Assembly: GCF_024713975.1 (NCBI RefSeq)
Contig: NC_091116.1
Span: 3,372,463 to 3,436,462, forward strand
Length of the DNA: 64,000 bases
Direction: 5' to 3'
DNA from: Paralichthys olivaceus
Lineage: Eukaryota > Chordata > Actinopteri > Pleuronectiformes > Paralichthyidae
In this document: piece by piece, positions 43,625 to 53,537 of the stretch
Position numbering within the stretch: position 1 is the first letter of the stretch
How the letters are laid out: every line of letters begins with the position of its first letter
The notes under the pieces: model-generated
Told to the model about the DNA's origin: nothing
The model's database searches: none
The model's input: the letters and a program-made list of their open reading frames with translations, nothing else
Made by a program: the position numbers and the translations under genes

Positions 43625-44450
43625 GCAGGCTGCCTGTGTGACCAGTAATACCTACAAACTGCTCCTGATCAAGTCATGTTCATTTTATGATAGTGGCACA
43701 CTCTGGCCCACACTATCTGTTGCAAATGTCAGAAAGACCAAGGAGATTGTTGTCATCTTCCAGAGAGGCCACACCAAACACCTGCCACTGACCATCGATG
43801 GTGCTGCTGTGGAGAGAGTGAGCAGCACCAAATTCCTGGGGGTGCACATCAGTGAGGACCTCTCCTGGACCACCAACACCGCATCACTGGCGAAGAAAGC
43901 CCAGCGGCGCCTCTACTTCCTGCGCAAACTGAAGCGAGCAAGTGCACCACAACCCATCATGTGCACATTCTACCGGGGCACCATTGAGAGCATCCTTTCC
44001 AGTTGCTTCACGCTGTGGGGCAGGATCTGCACTGACTACAACAAAAAAAGCCCTGCAGCTCATAGTAAACACAGCTGGAAGGATCATTGGTGCCCCACTC
44101 TCCTCCCTACAAGACATATACACCACCCTCCTGACCCGCAAAGCGAACACAATTGTGAGCGATGCAAGCCACCCCACACACAACCTGTTCAGCCTCCTTC
44201 CCTCTGGGAGAAGGTATAGGAGCCTCCGTTCCCGCACCACCAGACTCACCAACAGCTTTATCCACCAGGCTGTCAGGAAGCTAACCCCCCCACAAACACA
44301 CACACTCTGGACTCTGAAGCCTACGATCCACATACTGACTGTCTTTGCACTACTATGCCATTTGCTCACTTATATCACACAGAAACAATCTTCTGCTGCT
44401 ACTACGGACTGTCTTTGCACAACTCATTGTAGATCACCATATTAAGTGTC
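43625..44450 (+). pseudogene. CR1/L2-group LINE ORF2 C-terminal region
   Basis: ANVRKTKEIVVIFQRGHTKH, VERVSSTKFLGVHISEDLSW, KKAQRRLYFLRKLKRAS and FYRGTIESILSSCFTLWG are typical of the post-RT region. One frameshift near 44,050 leads into the rest (RTTRLTNSFIHQAVRKLT). It is 5'-truncated, without the YADD box. Confidence 0.8.
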
Positions 44451-44704
44451 CCCGTGTTGTTATTAAGTTGTTATTAAATATTTCATTTATTTGTTTATTA
44501 CATTCGTTCTTTCATTCACGTCCCATGGAAATAACATTAACTGTATAACCTTTCCGTAAAGTTTTTTCGTGGTGTTGCTAAGTTAAACTCACGCTACTTT
44601 ATACTGTGTATGCAGCAGGAACAGAAAAACCCACATATCGATGTTATTCTATATAAAATGCAAAGACTTTCCCTAAGACATACATATCTGTCAATTATGT
44701 TACT

Positions 44705-45122
44705 ATGCCTCCCTGCAGACTCTCCACTTCCTGGCCCTTACTGAGACCTGGATCACTCCAGAAAACACTGCCACTCCAGCTGCCTTCTCATCTGCCTACT
44801 CCTTTTCACACCCCCTGAGACAAACCGATCGAGGAGGAGGAACTGGTTTCCTTTTCTCCCCCATGTAGTCCTACCAGGTCCTTCCCCTGGACCACCTTCC
44901 CAGATCTGCTGTCTCTGCCACGCTGTCTCTGTCACACTTCCCACTTTCAAACTGAACATTGTGGTGATCTATCGCCCTCCTTGTCCTCTCTGCGACTTCT
45001 TTGATGAGATGGATGCCCTCCTGAGATGCTCCCCTGACGATCTTGTCTTCACAAGGTCCTGTAGTACCTCGGCACTCTCTGTTACCCCACTCACTGTGTC
45101 TGACGACCACTCTGTCACTTTC
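44705..45122 (+). pseudogene. L2-group endonuclease fragment
   Basis: TLHFLALTETWITPENTATPAAF, a stop, IYRPPCPLCDFFDEMDALLR, then by deletion DDLVFTRSCSTSALSVTPL and SDDHSVTF. It is the same family as the minus-strand LINE at 12.5-14.7 kb. It is cut off exactly where inverted arm 2 begins. Confidence 0.82.
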
Positions 45123-45123
45123 A

Positions 45124-45920
45124 GGCAGGAACTGGCGAGACAACTGCTTGAACCCCCGACCGTGGGGCAGGGACTGGAACCGGAGCGGAGCCAGACGGGA
45201 CCCGCAACCGAGGGGCAGGAACAGGAACTGGAGAGCCACTCGCCGTAACCCCCAGACGAGGGGCAGGAGCTGGTGAGACGACTGCTTGAACCCCTGACCG
45301 TGGGGCAGGAACTGGAGCGGCGACCTCCGAGACCGAAATGTGAGTAGCATCTGCCGGGATCTCCGACGCTGGAACGTGAGTGACGTCAGCCGGGACCCCC
45401 GACGCTGAAACGTGAGTAGCATCTGCCGGGATCCCTGACGCCGGAACGTGAGTGACGTCAGCCGGGACCTCCGATACTGGAACTTGAGTAGCGTCTGCTG
45501 AGACCCCCAAACGCCGGAACATGAGTGACATCAGCCGGGACCCCCGGCACTGGAACGCGGGGTGCTTCTGCGAGAATCCATGATATCCTGACTTGAGGTT
45601 GCCGCTTGTGAGCTGGTGGAGATGGATGGAAACAGAGTGAGGGGGCTCCCCTCCGGTGTCTGCCCCGCACCGTAGCGATTCTACACAGAATCCAAAAGCC
45701 AGGCGGGTGCCAAGGTAGTGATCAGCGGGGGGAGTTGGGGATGAGAGGATGTCCTTGAGTCTCTTCTCTAAGGTCACCAGGTGCGGGACAAAGTGGCTGA
45801 CCCAGGTGCCATCCTCTCCAGGAGCTTTGAACGCTTTGTGCCTGCGGTGCTCAGCTTGTCAACTAAGGAGTCTAAATAAAAAACCTTGCTACAAAAAAGA
45901 TAAAGCTCTGCTTGGTCCAT
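45124..45920 (-). pseudogene. gag-like ORF with tandem repeats, arm 2
   Basis: The minus strand starts MDQAEL at 45,920 right after the LTR, shifts frame, and continues with an open 218-codon frame (45,777-45,121): LEKRLKDIL…, then repeated 11-residue units of the type PADVTHVPASG and PVPAPRSGVQAVVSP. No enzymatic domain. Arm 1 has a shorter repeat tract. Confidence 0.6.
45335..45570. repeat. 33-bp minisatellite in gag-like ORF
   Basis: About seven units of CCGGGACCCCCGACGCTGGA-type sequence alternating GTGAGTGACGTCAG and GTGAGTAGCATCTG; arm 1 has about one. All changes are in multiples of three. Confidence 0.85.
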
Positions 45921-45933
45921 ATCTGGTTGGTAC

Positions 45934-46893
45934 TGTCAAGGCTGGAGGGTGTGGGGAGGGAACGAACGTGGTAGGAAAAAGGGAAGGGAAGGATCAAAAC
46001 GCTGAAACTAAATATTGTTTAACATAAAGTGTCTTTTATTTAAAAAAGGTAAAAGTAACGAAAGGAATCTTCAACAAACAAAAGTCGCACTCAAAAAAAC
46101 AGGAGTGGAACAAGTAAGGACAGGAAACTACTTACGGGGAACGTGACGAGAGGTGACGGGACACATGAACATGACAAGAAAAGATGACGTACCAACAATC
46201 ACATGGGGGGAACACAAAGACTTAAATACACACTTGAACTAATGAGTAACGGGGGACAGGTGGCACAAGACAAACAGGTGAACCTGATGAGGGAAGGAAG
46301 TCAAAAGGTAAAAACACACAGGGAGCAAGGACTACAAAATAAAACAGGAAACACTGAACAAACTTAACAACGCGAACAAAATACAATAACCAAGACAGGG
46401 ATGAATTCGGGATAGGCACAGGGTGAAACACACACACACACAAAGTGTCCTTGGGCAAGATACTGAACCCCAAAACTGCCCAATAGAACATCAAAAAAAG
46501 TGCTAGCTATAGAAGCACTGTATGAATGTGTGTGTGAATGGGTGAATGGAAAACTGTAGTGTAAAGTGCTTTAAGTGGTCTTCAAGACTAGAAAAGCGCT
46601 ATATAAATACAACCATTTACCATTTACAAGGAGGGGAACACAGGAGAGGGACACAGAGAACAACACAGGAGAATCACAGGGTGGAGCACAGAGGAAGGCA
46701 GAAGGGAACATGAGAGGAAACGTGGCGAGGGACATTGAGGGGAACACAGGAGAGGGACACAGAGAGGGACGTAAAATACATAACCGTGACAAAATACACC
46801 ATAACGTGACAAAATACACCATAACGTGACAGAATACAATACCAGTGACAGAAAACACCATAACCATGACCAAATAAAACCATAACCGTGACA
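45934..46893 (-). mobile_element. gypsy-type LTR (960 bp)
   Basis: The minus strand begins TGTCACGG (46,893) and ends CTTGACA (45,934), the usual ends of fish gypsy LTRs. The first part has tandem TGTCACGGTTATGGTRTTTT-type repeats. It is followed by the gag-like ORF with no second LTR. Its sister at 48,836-49,812 has the same features in opposite orientation. Confidence 0.85.
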
Positions 46894-47842
46894 ATAATGT
46901 GCATAACAAAGACATAAATATTACATAAACCAATCCTTTTAGCCCAGTATTAAGTGGAACATAGTAAATGAAATGAAATGGAAACAGTCAAACACATCTG
47001 TAGATGCACTGACAATTGTAGAGACCGTATTTGACCAACACTGTCGCACATGTCGGTGCCTGTGTTATCAACTCAGTGCATCGATAGCTCTCACAGACTA
47101 AAATCACATAGATCAACATGTAAATACACATCTCCTCAATTATTTCACATCACTTTTAGAATCCAGCCAGCATCAAGGTCCTCACACACACACACACCCA
47201 CACACACAGACATTTTTTACAAACATGAATCCAAACTTGCTACACAAACACACTCTCAGTGACACACAATGCAACAATTAGTTTGCAAAAATGTACCCAC
47301 TTCCTGCTGATGGTAAAGTAGTTGACTACAGTTGCTCTACAGTGTTTTCCATTTTCATGATTTTATTTTCATCCAACTACATTTATTTTATAATGCTTGT
47401 GCTGTTAAGATTTCACACTATGTACTTACTGACACATAGACTTATATTTTGTTGATGCTTATGTACTTTTACTAATTTAAAGGATCTACATACTTAATTC
47501 AACACTTCATAGCATATTTCATTAATTCCCTCAAGCATATCACAAATCACTGTAGCTATCAGTGCAACATGTGTATAGTAGCTGCCTAGCTCAGAATTTG
47601 TGTATGCTCCGCAATGATGTGCATCATATAGAAGTCAACCTGATAAACCCCCAGGGGCCGCATGTTGTGCAGTTATAAAAATCGCTATGGAAACGGTTGC
47701 TTCTTAAAATCTTCTTTGATGATTGATGTGGGGGCAACCATCAAAGGGATTGCTGGCCTGCAAATCCTTATCAAATCCAATCAAAGAACCAAAAACTCTA
47801 GACATTAAAGGATATTTCTTTGGTCCTCTGAATTACCAAACG

Positions 47843-47850
47843 TATAAATA
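47843..47850 (+). promoter_or_regulatory. TATA box of coiled-coil gene, arm 2
   Basis: TATAAATA within sequence conserved in the other arm, about 180 bases before ATG 48,028. Confidence 0.55.
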
Positions 47851-48027
47851 ACAAGTTCCCTTGCTTGAAGTTATTAGCTTGTGAAAATAACAGACTGTCA
47901 ACTGAGAAGACCACAGTCCTCATTAGTGAAGACAACAATCCTGCCTACTGAGACAACCGCTGATTTGTTCAGTAAAAATTCATCAAGAAGACACTGCTCT
48001 CTTAACTACAAATCCCCCTTTACCAAA

Positions 48028-48646
48028 ATGAACATTCTGGTAAGAATTATTTTTTTTTAGAAATGTATGTTCAGGTTGTGTTGAGTGGACTTTTAATAAT
48101 GAATTCCATGTTTCTATTTTTCAGACATGTGGAACAATGCAGTCTGAGATTAAGGCTCTGAAAGAGAAGCTCAAACAGAACGATGAGCTTCTGATGAGAA
48201 TAACGCTCCAGGAAGAGCTGATGAAGCTCAGAGCTTCTTATCATGAGGTCTGTCAAAATCAGACTACCAACCAGGAGAAGTTCGACACTGAGCTTCAGGA
48301 GGAGAAGCAGGAAAAGAACGTTCTCCAGGAAGAGCTAATGAAGCTCAGAGCTTCTTATCATGAGGTCTATCAAAATCAGACTACCAACCAGGAGAAGTTC
48401 AACACTGAGCTACAGGAGAAGAAGGTTCTCCAAGAAGAGCTGATGAAGCTCAAAGCTTCTTACAATGTGGTCTGCCACTGTCATGAAGCTGATGTTTCCA
48501 GTAGGGAGCTCAATGGAGAGAGTAAGGATGATGTCACTGAGGAGAAGTCTCTCTCCAGTGTTCTCCCTGAGAAACCAAAGAAGACTTCACTCTGGAAGAG
48601 AATCCGCCACGCTCTGGGGTTGAGAAAACCACAGTGTTGGAAGTAG
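48028..48646 (+). CDS. small coiled-coil protein, arm-2 copy (complete)
   Basis: Exon 1 MNIL (48,028-48,039), an 85-bp intron, exon 2 from 48,125 to stop 48,646; about 178 residues. After TCGTMQSEIKALKEKLKQND come three repeats of EELMKLRASYHEVCQNQTTN-type heptads, then an acidic linker (GESKDDVTEEKS) and a basic amphipathic end (TSLWKRIRHALGLRKPQCWK). No signal peptide. The tail could bind membrane or another protein, but that is a guess. The family is not recognised. Its first 30 residues match arm 1; the rest differs because arm 1 expanded another repeat and lost the end. Confidence 0.65.
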
Positions 48647-48835
48647 TCAGCAGCGCCCATCCAACAGCACCTGAGCTGACCTTACCCAGTGTTGTAATGT
48701 AACCAAGTACAAATACTTCTTTACATTTCTACTTAAGTGGAAATTTCACTTTACTTTGTTATTTTTTATTTCGGACAACTTTCACTTTTACTCCACTACA
48801 TTTCCTAAATAAAATGTGTACTTTTACTCCGATAC

Positions 48836-49812
48836 TACCACGGTTATGGTATTATTTTGTCATGGTTACGGAGTTTTTGTCACTGGTATTGTATTCTGTC
48901 ACGTTTTGGTGTTTTCTGTCACTGATATTGCATTCTGTCACGGTATGGTGTTTTCTGTCACTGGTATTGTTTTCTGTCAGGGGCTATCGTATTTTGTCCT
49001 CTTTTAGAAAGAGAGTGTTTTCAATTCTAGTTTAAATTGCATTATTGTTACGTTTGGAATTCATGTAGTTCTATGTCCCCTCTGTGTCCCTCGCTCATGT
49101 TCCCTTCTGCTCTCCTCTGTGCTCCATCCTGTGTTGTTCTCTTTGTCCCTCTCCTGTGTTCCTCTCCTTGTCCCTCGCTATGTTCATCCTGTGTTCTCTC
49201 ATGTTCCCTTCTGTGTTCCTGTATGTTTCACCCTGTGCTCCTCCTGTGTTCATCCCTGTCTTGTTATTGTATTTTGTTCTCGTTTATGAAGAGAGTTTTC
49301 AGTTCATGTCTCAACAGTGTTTTTGTTACGTTTTCTACTCATGTTTTAAGTTTGTTCAGTGTTCCTCTGTTTCCTGTTTTATTTTGTAGTCCCTGCTCCC
49401 GGTGTGTTTTCCCCCTTCGACTTCCTGCCCTCATCATGTTCACCTGTTTGTCTTGTGCCACCTGTCCCCAGTTACTCATTAGTTCAAGTGTGTATTTAAG
49501 TCTTTGTGTTCCCCCCATGTGATTGTTGGTACGTTGTCAATTCTTGTCATGTCCTGTTCGTCATCGGATACCTTAGTCGTGTTCATGTGTCCCGTCACCT
49601 CTCGCCACGGTTCCCTGTAAGTTGTTTCCTGTCCTTCCTTGTTCCACTCCTGTTTTTGAGTGCGACTTTTGTTAAGTGAAAATTTCTTTTGTTACTTTTA
49701 CCTTTTTAAATAAGACATTTTATGTTAAACAATATTTAGTTTCTGCGTTTTGGTCCTTCCTTTCCCTTTTACCTACCACGTCCGTTCCCTCCTCTCACCT
49801 CCAAACCTGACA
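48836..49812 (+). mobile_element. solo LTR (977 bp) with 5-bp target duplication
   Basis: GATAC flanks it at 48,831-48,835 and 49,813-49,817. It ends CTGACA, while its start has decayed to TACCACGG. It has tandem TCTGTCAC-type repeats at the start, a GTATTTAAG box near 49,494 and AATAAG near 49,700 where sister copies have AATAAAAG. No internal part, hence a solo LTR. It lies inside the hAT element. Confidence 0.88.
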
Positions 49813-49967
49813 GATACATTTCTCCTAACCATCTTCGTTACTCATTACTACAAATTAAAATCAGAAGAAATTTGAGTTGGTGACGTAATGCCGTAAACAT
49901 TTGTTGTCATGTCAACCGCCAAGCACGAAGAAGAACAAGTCCCGCATGTCATATTATTGATGCCATC

Positions 49968-50235
49968 ATGGAAGCACTTGCTGCCGGCTCTGCTGCTAAC
50001 GTTAATGCTCCGGTAGCAGATGACGAGCATCTCGACTAAAGTGGCGAACTTGGTGAACTCCGTGGTGGTGATGAAGATAACATTACACACACCGTGGCCA
50101 TATTTGCAAGAAATATTTTCGTACGTTGGAGTGAAAGATTCTTCCTACCGGATTAAGTGCCTGTTCTGCCTTCCGAGAGTGACTGAAATATTGGCATTCA
50201 AAAACTCCCCGTCCAACCTGAAGAAGCACATCGAG
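49968..50235 (+). pseudogene. hAT transposase BED-finger exon
   Basis: It starts MEALAAGSAANVNAPVADD, has a stop and a frameshift, then WPYLQEIFSYVGVKDSSYRI and KCLFCLP…SPSNLKKHIE with the Cys-Cys…His of a BED finger, ending at GAG|GTAGGT. The matching end of this exon is at 7,695-7,740 in arm 1. Confidence 0.8.
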
Positions 50236-50287
50236 GTAGGTTAAATTAATTTTCATTCAATGAAGCCATAATGTCAACGTTATTTAA

Positions 50288-50774
50288 GTGATTGCTGCCG
50301 ATGACGGGCTCTCCATCTCCTCTTTAGTCACATCCATTTTTTATCCTCACCCAAAAGGCAGAGCATATTCTCCAGGCCTTGAAAAGGCTTTGTTCTCACA
50401 TGTGAACTGGTCCACGCACCCCTCCAGCCGGCCACATCAGATGAAGATTCAGAGAGACTGCATGGAGAGGACACTGTGATTGGAGAATCTCCAAGAGAGT
50501 AGTTTCACCACTGGGGCTGTGAGGTGGCCACCTTTTGTGTTTTCCTCCTGTGGACGACTGCTCTTCAGTGTAGGACAATGTCTCTTCCAGGAGTCTTTGG
50601 AGCTATCATATATGGATTGTTGGACAGAGCTGGAATTAGTGATACTGTGGCTTAATTGTTCATTTCTTCTTTGTTGCACAGGCACAGCAGCAGTGCAGCA
50701 CGGCTGATCTCCAATTGGGACATGATGTTGCAACTTATCAACTAACTAATACTATTTCCAATAATGTGACTATG
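50288..50774. other. unrecognised DNA
   Basis: No motif-bearing ORF. 50,712-50,769 repeats 24,021-24,078 just before the L1 piece. Confidence 0.4.
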
Positions 50775-51776
50775 CCATGGAAATAATTCAGAAAAGAAAG
50801 TAGTACGCAGGAATTGAAAAAGTTTTAAAAGAGAAAGGAATCCGTTTCCAGACACTCATGGCCAGAATTACGAAACACTGGGACAGCGGCCCATGGCAAT
50901 GGGTAGGAAACAAAGAGGACACCGCAACACAAGCAAAACATAAACTTCAGAAATACAGAGGAATGGACAAATAAAGTATGTGAGTGCATCTAAATGAATA
51001 AGTAAGTGAAAGATAACACATGTAAGACATTGAAGACAAATAGTCTAAGAGTTTGTATATAGGTGGACCTGGGTGATTGGACTTAATAGTCTTCACTGTA
51101 GGACTGATCGGACGCTGTATGTGTGAGCTATAATGAGACAGATGTTCAAGAGAATCTGGTAACAAGAATGGACCTCACTAAGGAGGGGCACCCATATTTC
51201 ATGGGAATACCCCCTCAACCCACGGGGGAAACGTGGGGGGCAAGTGCCTACTGTTGTATTCTTAGTTTGATATTTTTTTTATTGCTGAGTTGCTCAATGT
51301 TCTTTGGGCTGTTGTTTGTTCTCATGGCTGCAATAAGGGTCCGAAGGAAGAGTATAACACCATTTTCCAAAGCTATAAATGAACAGCATATTGTTAGTGT
51401 TAAATGTTAATGGGTTAAATAATCCAATTAAAAGGACTAAGATAATTTTGAAAATGAGAAAACTTAAGGCCCAAGTTATCTTCATGCAGGAAACACACCT
51501 TTCCCAGGAAGAGCATGAAAATTACAGTACTTGTAAACAAAGCAACAAAAGAGGTGTGGCAATACAAGAAATCAAGGATCCAGAAGGATGATATATTATA
51601 GTGAAGGGGAAACTACAGGAAGAGATGGTTACATTAATTAATGTATATGCCCCTCCAGAGAGTACTAAACAATTCTTTAAATCATTATTCCCAGTCATGG
51701 CCTTAGAATCTGAAGGTATAGTGATATGTGCTGGTGATTTTAATATGATAATGGATCATAGGGTGGACACAACACA
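50775..51776 (+). pseudogene. L1 fragment: ORF1 C-terminus and ORF2 endonuclease
   Basis: YAGIEKVLKEKGIRFQTLMA (ORF1 end), an inter-ORF segment, then from 51,379 LLVLNVNGLNNPIKR, FMQETHLSQEEHE, TLINVYAPPES and CAGDFNMIMDH (endonuclease). It has internal deletions and a stop at 51,590. It is a different L1 family from the one at 812-6887, judging by residue differences. Confidence 0.8.
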
Positions 51777-52145
51777 GCCTCGCCTCCAAGGCAACAAATA
51801 AACTACATTTATTACAAGTACCATTATCGCTAAAGGAGGACGAGGAGTAGCTAAACATGTGGCACAGTGGGCAGGAGAGAGCAGGAGAGCAGAGAGAAGC
51901 CATTGCTATAGCTAGGCTAGCTAGTGTAACTAACAGAAACTGGTAAAACTATCAGATTTAAAGTGTTGCTAAAGTTAAGAGATCTGTTAGTGCACAAACA
52001 GAACAAGTCTAAGGATGGTCTCAAATATGCAGATAATCGCTGATGTGAGAAATATACGAAAATCTGTTTAGGTGAGCAGCAGAGAGCACCGTGGCAGTGA
52101 CAACGACAACCGGAAGTGACAGAATACGCTTACCGTAAAGCAGCG
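51777..52145 (-). mobile_element. L2 LINE 5'-end fragment fused to L1
   Basis: Matches 35,296-35,690: the minus strand reads ORF1 start [20 protein letters not shown] with its 5' UTR including CACTTCCGGTTGTCG. The join to the L1 at 51,776/51,777 is abrupt. Confidence 0.82.
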
Positions 52146-52764
52146 AGTAGGATATATGTCGTCTGGAAGGCCAACTTGCCGAGCACAGATCGATGTAGTT
52201 GGATCGTAGGAATATAAATCAATTCATCGATGTAGTCGATGAATCGATACACTCCTAATAAAAAGTCTGGGGGAAAAAAATTTAAAAACACAGACTGAGC
52301 AGGTGCCTTGCCGAAAATAAATGTCTTCATTTTCTTTCCGCATGTATTTATTTCTGTATTTCTGCGTCATATGCAAATGTGTAAGGGCGGTCCTAACCTC
52401 AGTCTTGAGCACGATTGGTCACAGGAGTGTGATGATCCAGTTCTACTACTTCTGCCTGTCAGTGCTGACTGTTGTGCAGTAGCTGCTGTTTGCGGTGTTG
52501 AGTCAGTTCACACTTAAAAACAACGAGTTCATAGTTCATCTTTTATTGAAATGATTTAGTAACAAACTTAAGATCATGTGTTGAGTTATTAATCCATGGT
52601 GTCTGATCATGTCTGCGTGTCGCTTCGGTCATTTTATCACTGAGTCCTGACTGTGAGTGTCTCCCCTCATGTTGTACCGAGCACAACATGTTGATGAGTC
52701 ATTTTTCATGATGTTTAAATGAGTTTAATAAACTCTGGAATCAAACAAACACTAAGTTACTTCA
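52146..52764. other. non-coding; short palindrome
   Basis: ATTCATCGA-TGTAG-TCGATGAAT (52,221-52,243) is a 9-bp stem, seen in some hAT ends. 52,530-52,560 may carry a minus-strand AATAAA. No gene recognised. Confidence 0.4.
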
Positions 52765-52950
52765 TGTGCTGATAACTAGTGATGAGAGTTTATTAGTTAC
52801 AGTGAGAGCAGCTCAGAGGAGGATGAATCAGAATGAACTACTGATGAGTGTTTATTAGTTACAGTGAGAGCAGCTCAAAGGAGGAGGAATCAGAATGAAC
52901 TAGTGATGAGAGTTTATTAGTTACAGTGAGAGCAGCTCAGAGAGCAGGAG
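52765..52950. repeat. 64-bp tandem repeat (3 copies)
   Basis: Units with GATGAGAGTTTATTAGTTAC and AGTGAGAGCAGCTCAGAGGA, starting about 52,770, 52,834 and 52,898. Confidence 0.85.
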
Positions 52951-53147
52951 GAAACAGAAACTCCAGCTCGATACAAACCAACTGCAGCTTCAGCTCTGAT
53001 CATGAAGCAGCTGATCACTGAGCAGCTTTGACGAGAGAAACTCTGTGTTTCACTGTTTCTACTGTTCTTCAACTAAGTCTCTGACCTGCTGCTTCATGAA
53101 CGAGCCCTGATCCCACTGTGTGTCGCTGTGAGCGAGTGAGTGGGGGG

Positions 53148-53148
<1 letters not shown>

Positions 53149-53190
<42 letters not shown>
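53149..53190. repeat. (CA)n microsatellite
   Basis: An uninterrupted CA run of about 20 units. Confidence 0.95.
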
Positions 53191-53193
<3 letters not shown>

Positions 53194-53224
53194 GATTCGC
53201 TAGGAACAGATTGCTTCTGTCTGG

Positions 53225-53320
53225 ATTGCTCAATTAAATAAATGTGGAAATAAAATTAAGACATTTATTTATTTATTTCCACATTTATTTATTTCTTTCT
53301 AGATTTATTTATTTAAACTT
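53225..53320. repeat. AT-rich inverted repeat
   Basis: AAATAAATGTGGAAATAAA is followed within 40 bases by its mirror TTTATTTCCACATTTATTT; a hairpin-forming short repeat. Confidence 0.75.
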
Positions 53321-53399
53321 AAGTAATTTCTCATCCACCATAAAAGACTGAACATTCATAAGATTTTTTTATAATCAAAACACTACTTCATTCATGTTT

Positions 53400-53537
53400 T
53401 ATGAACCCCCGCCCACCCACACCTCAAGATTCCATGGTCGCAAAGCAACAGAACAATTGATGATGGTGATGATTCACATGTATAAAGGAGGTATTGTGGG
53501 TGGAGTCAATCACTTACGGCCATACCACCCTGAACAG
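53400..53537 (+). pseudogene. 5S rRNA fragment with spacer, inverted
   Basis: 53,405-53,511 is the reverse complement of the 5S spacer near 17,200-17,275, including the TATAAAGGAGG box (about 53,481-53,491). It is followed by the first ~25 nt of 5S (ACTTACGGCCATACCACCCT). The gene then breaks off. Confidence 0.85.

Larger units (their letters stand above)
45124..50287. repeat. large inverted duplication, arm 2
   Basis: Mirror of 7,645-10,372. This arm keeps the full LTR, the full coiled-coil gene and the hAT block that arm 1 has lost. The arms are about 34.7 kb apart and enclose the 5S cluster and the MHC gene. Confidence 0.93.
48687..50287 (+). mobile_element. hAT element, 5' part with BED-finger exon
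   Basis: It starts CAGTGTTGTAA at 48,687, the typical end of a common fish hAT family, continues as TACTTTTACTCC-rich leader, is split by a solo LTR and holds the BED exon (49,968-50,235). It stops at 50,287 in unrelated sequence, so the DDE part is missing. Confidence 0.7.

Noticed and set aside
45342-45560. Several TGACGTCA-like CRE motifs
   Set aside because: They are part of a coding 33-bp minisatellite (GTGAGTGACGTCAG) and recur only because the unit repeats.
46575-46933. Opposite-strand ORFs of 84 and 120 codons
   Set aside because: Products of tandem repeats in the U3 part of an LTR; not conserved in the sister LTR.
49037-49522. 161-codon Cys/Ser/Leu-rich ORF
   Set aside because: Lies inside the solo LTR and is pyrimidine-rich repeat sequence; frame not kept in the other LTR copies.
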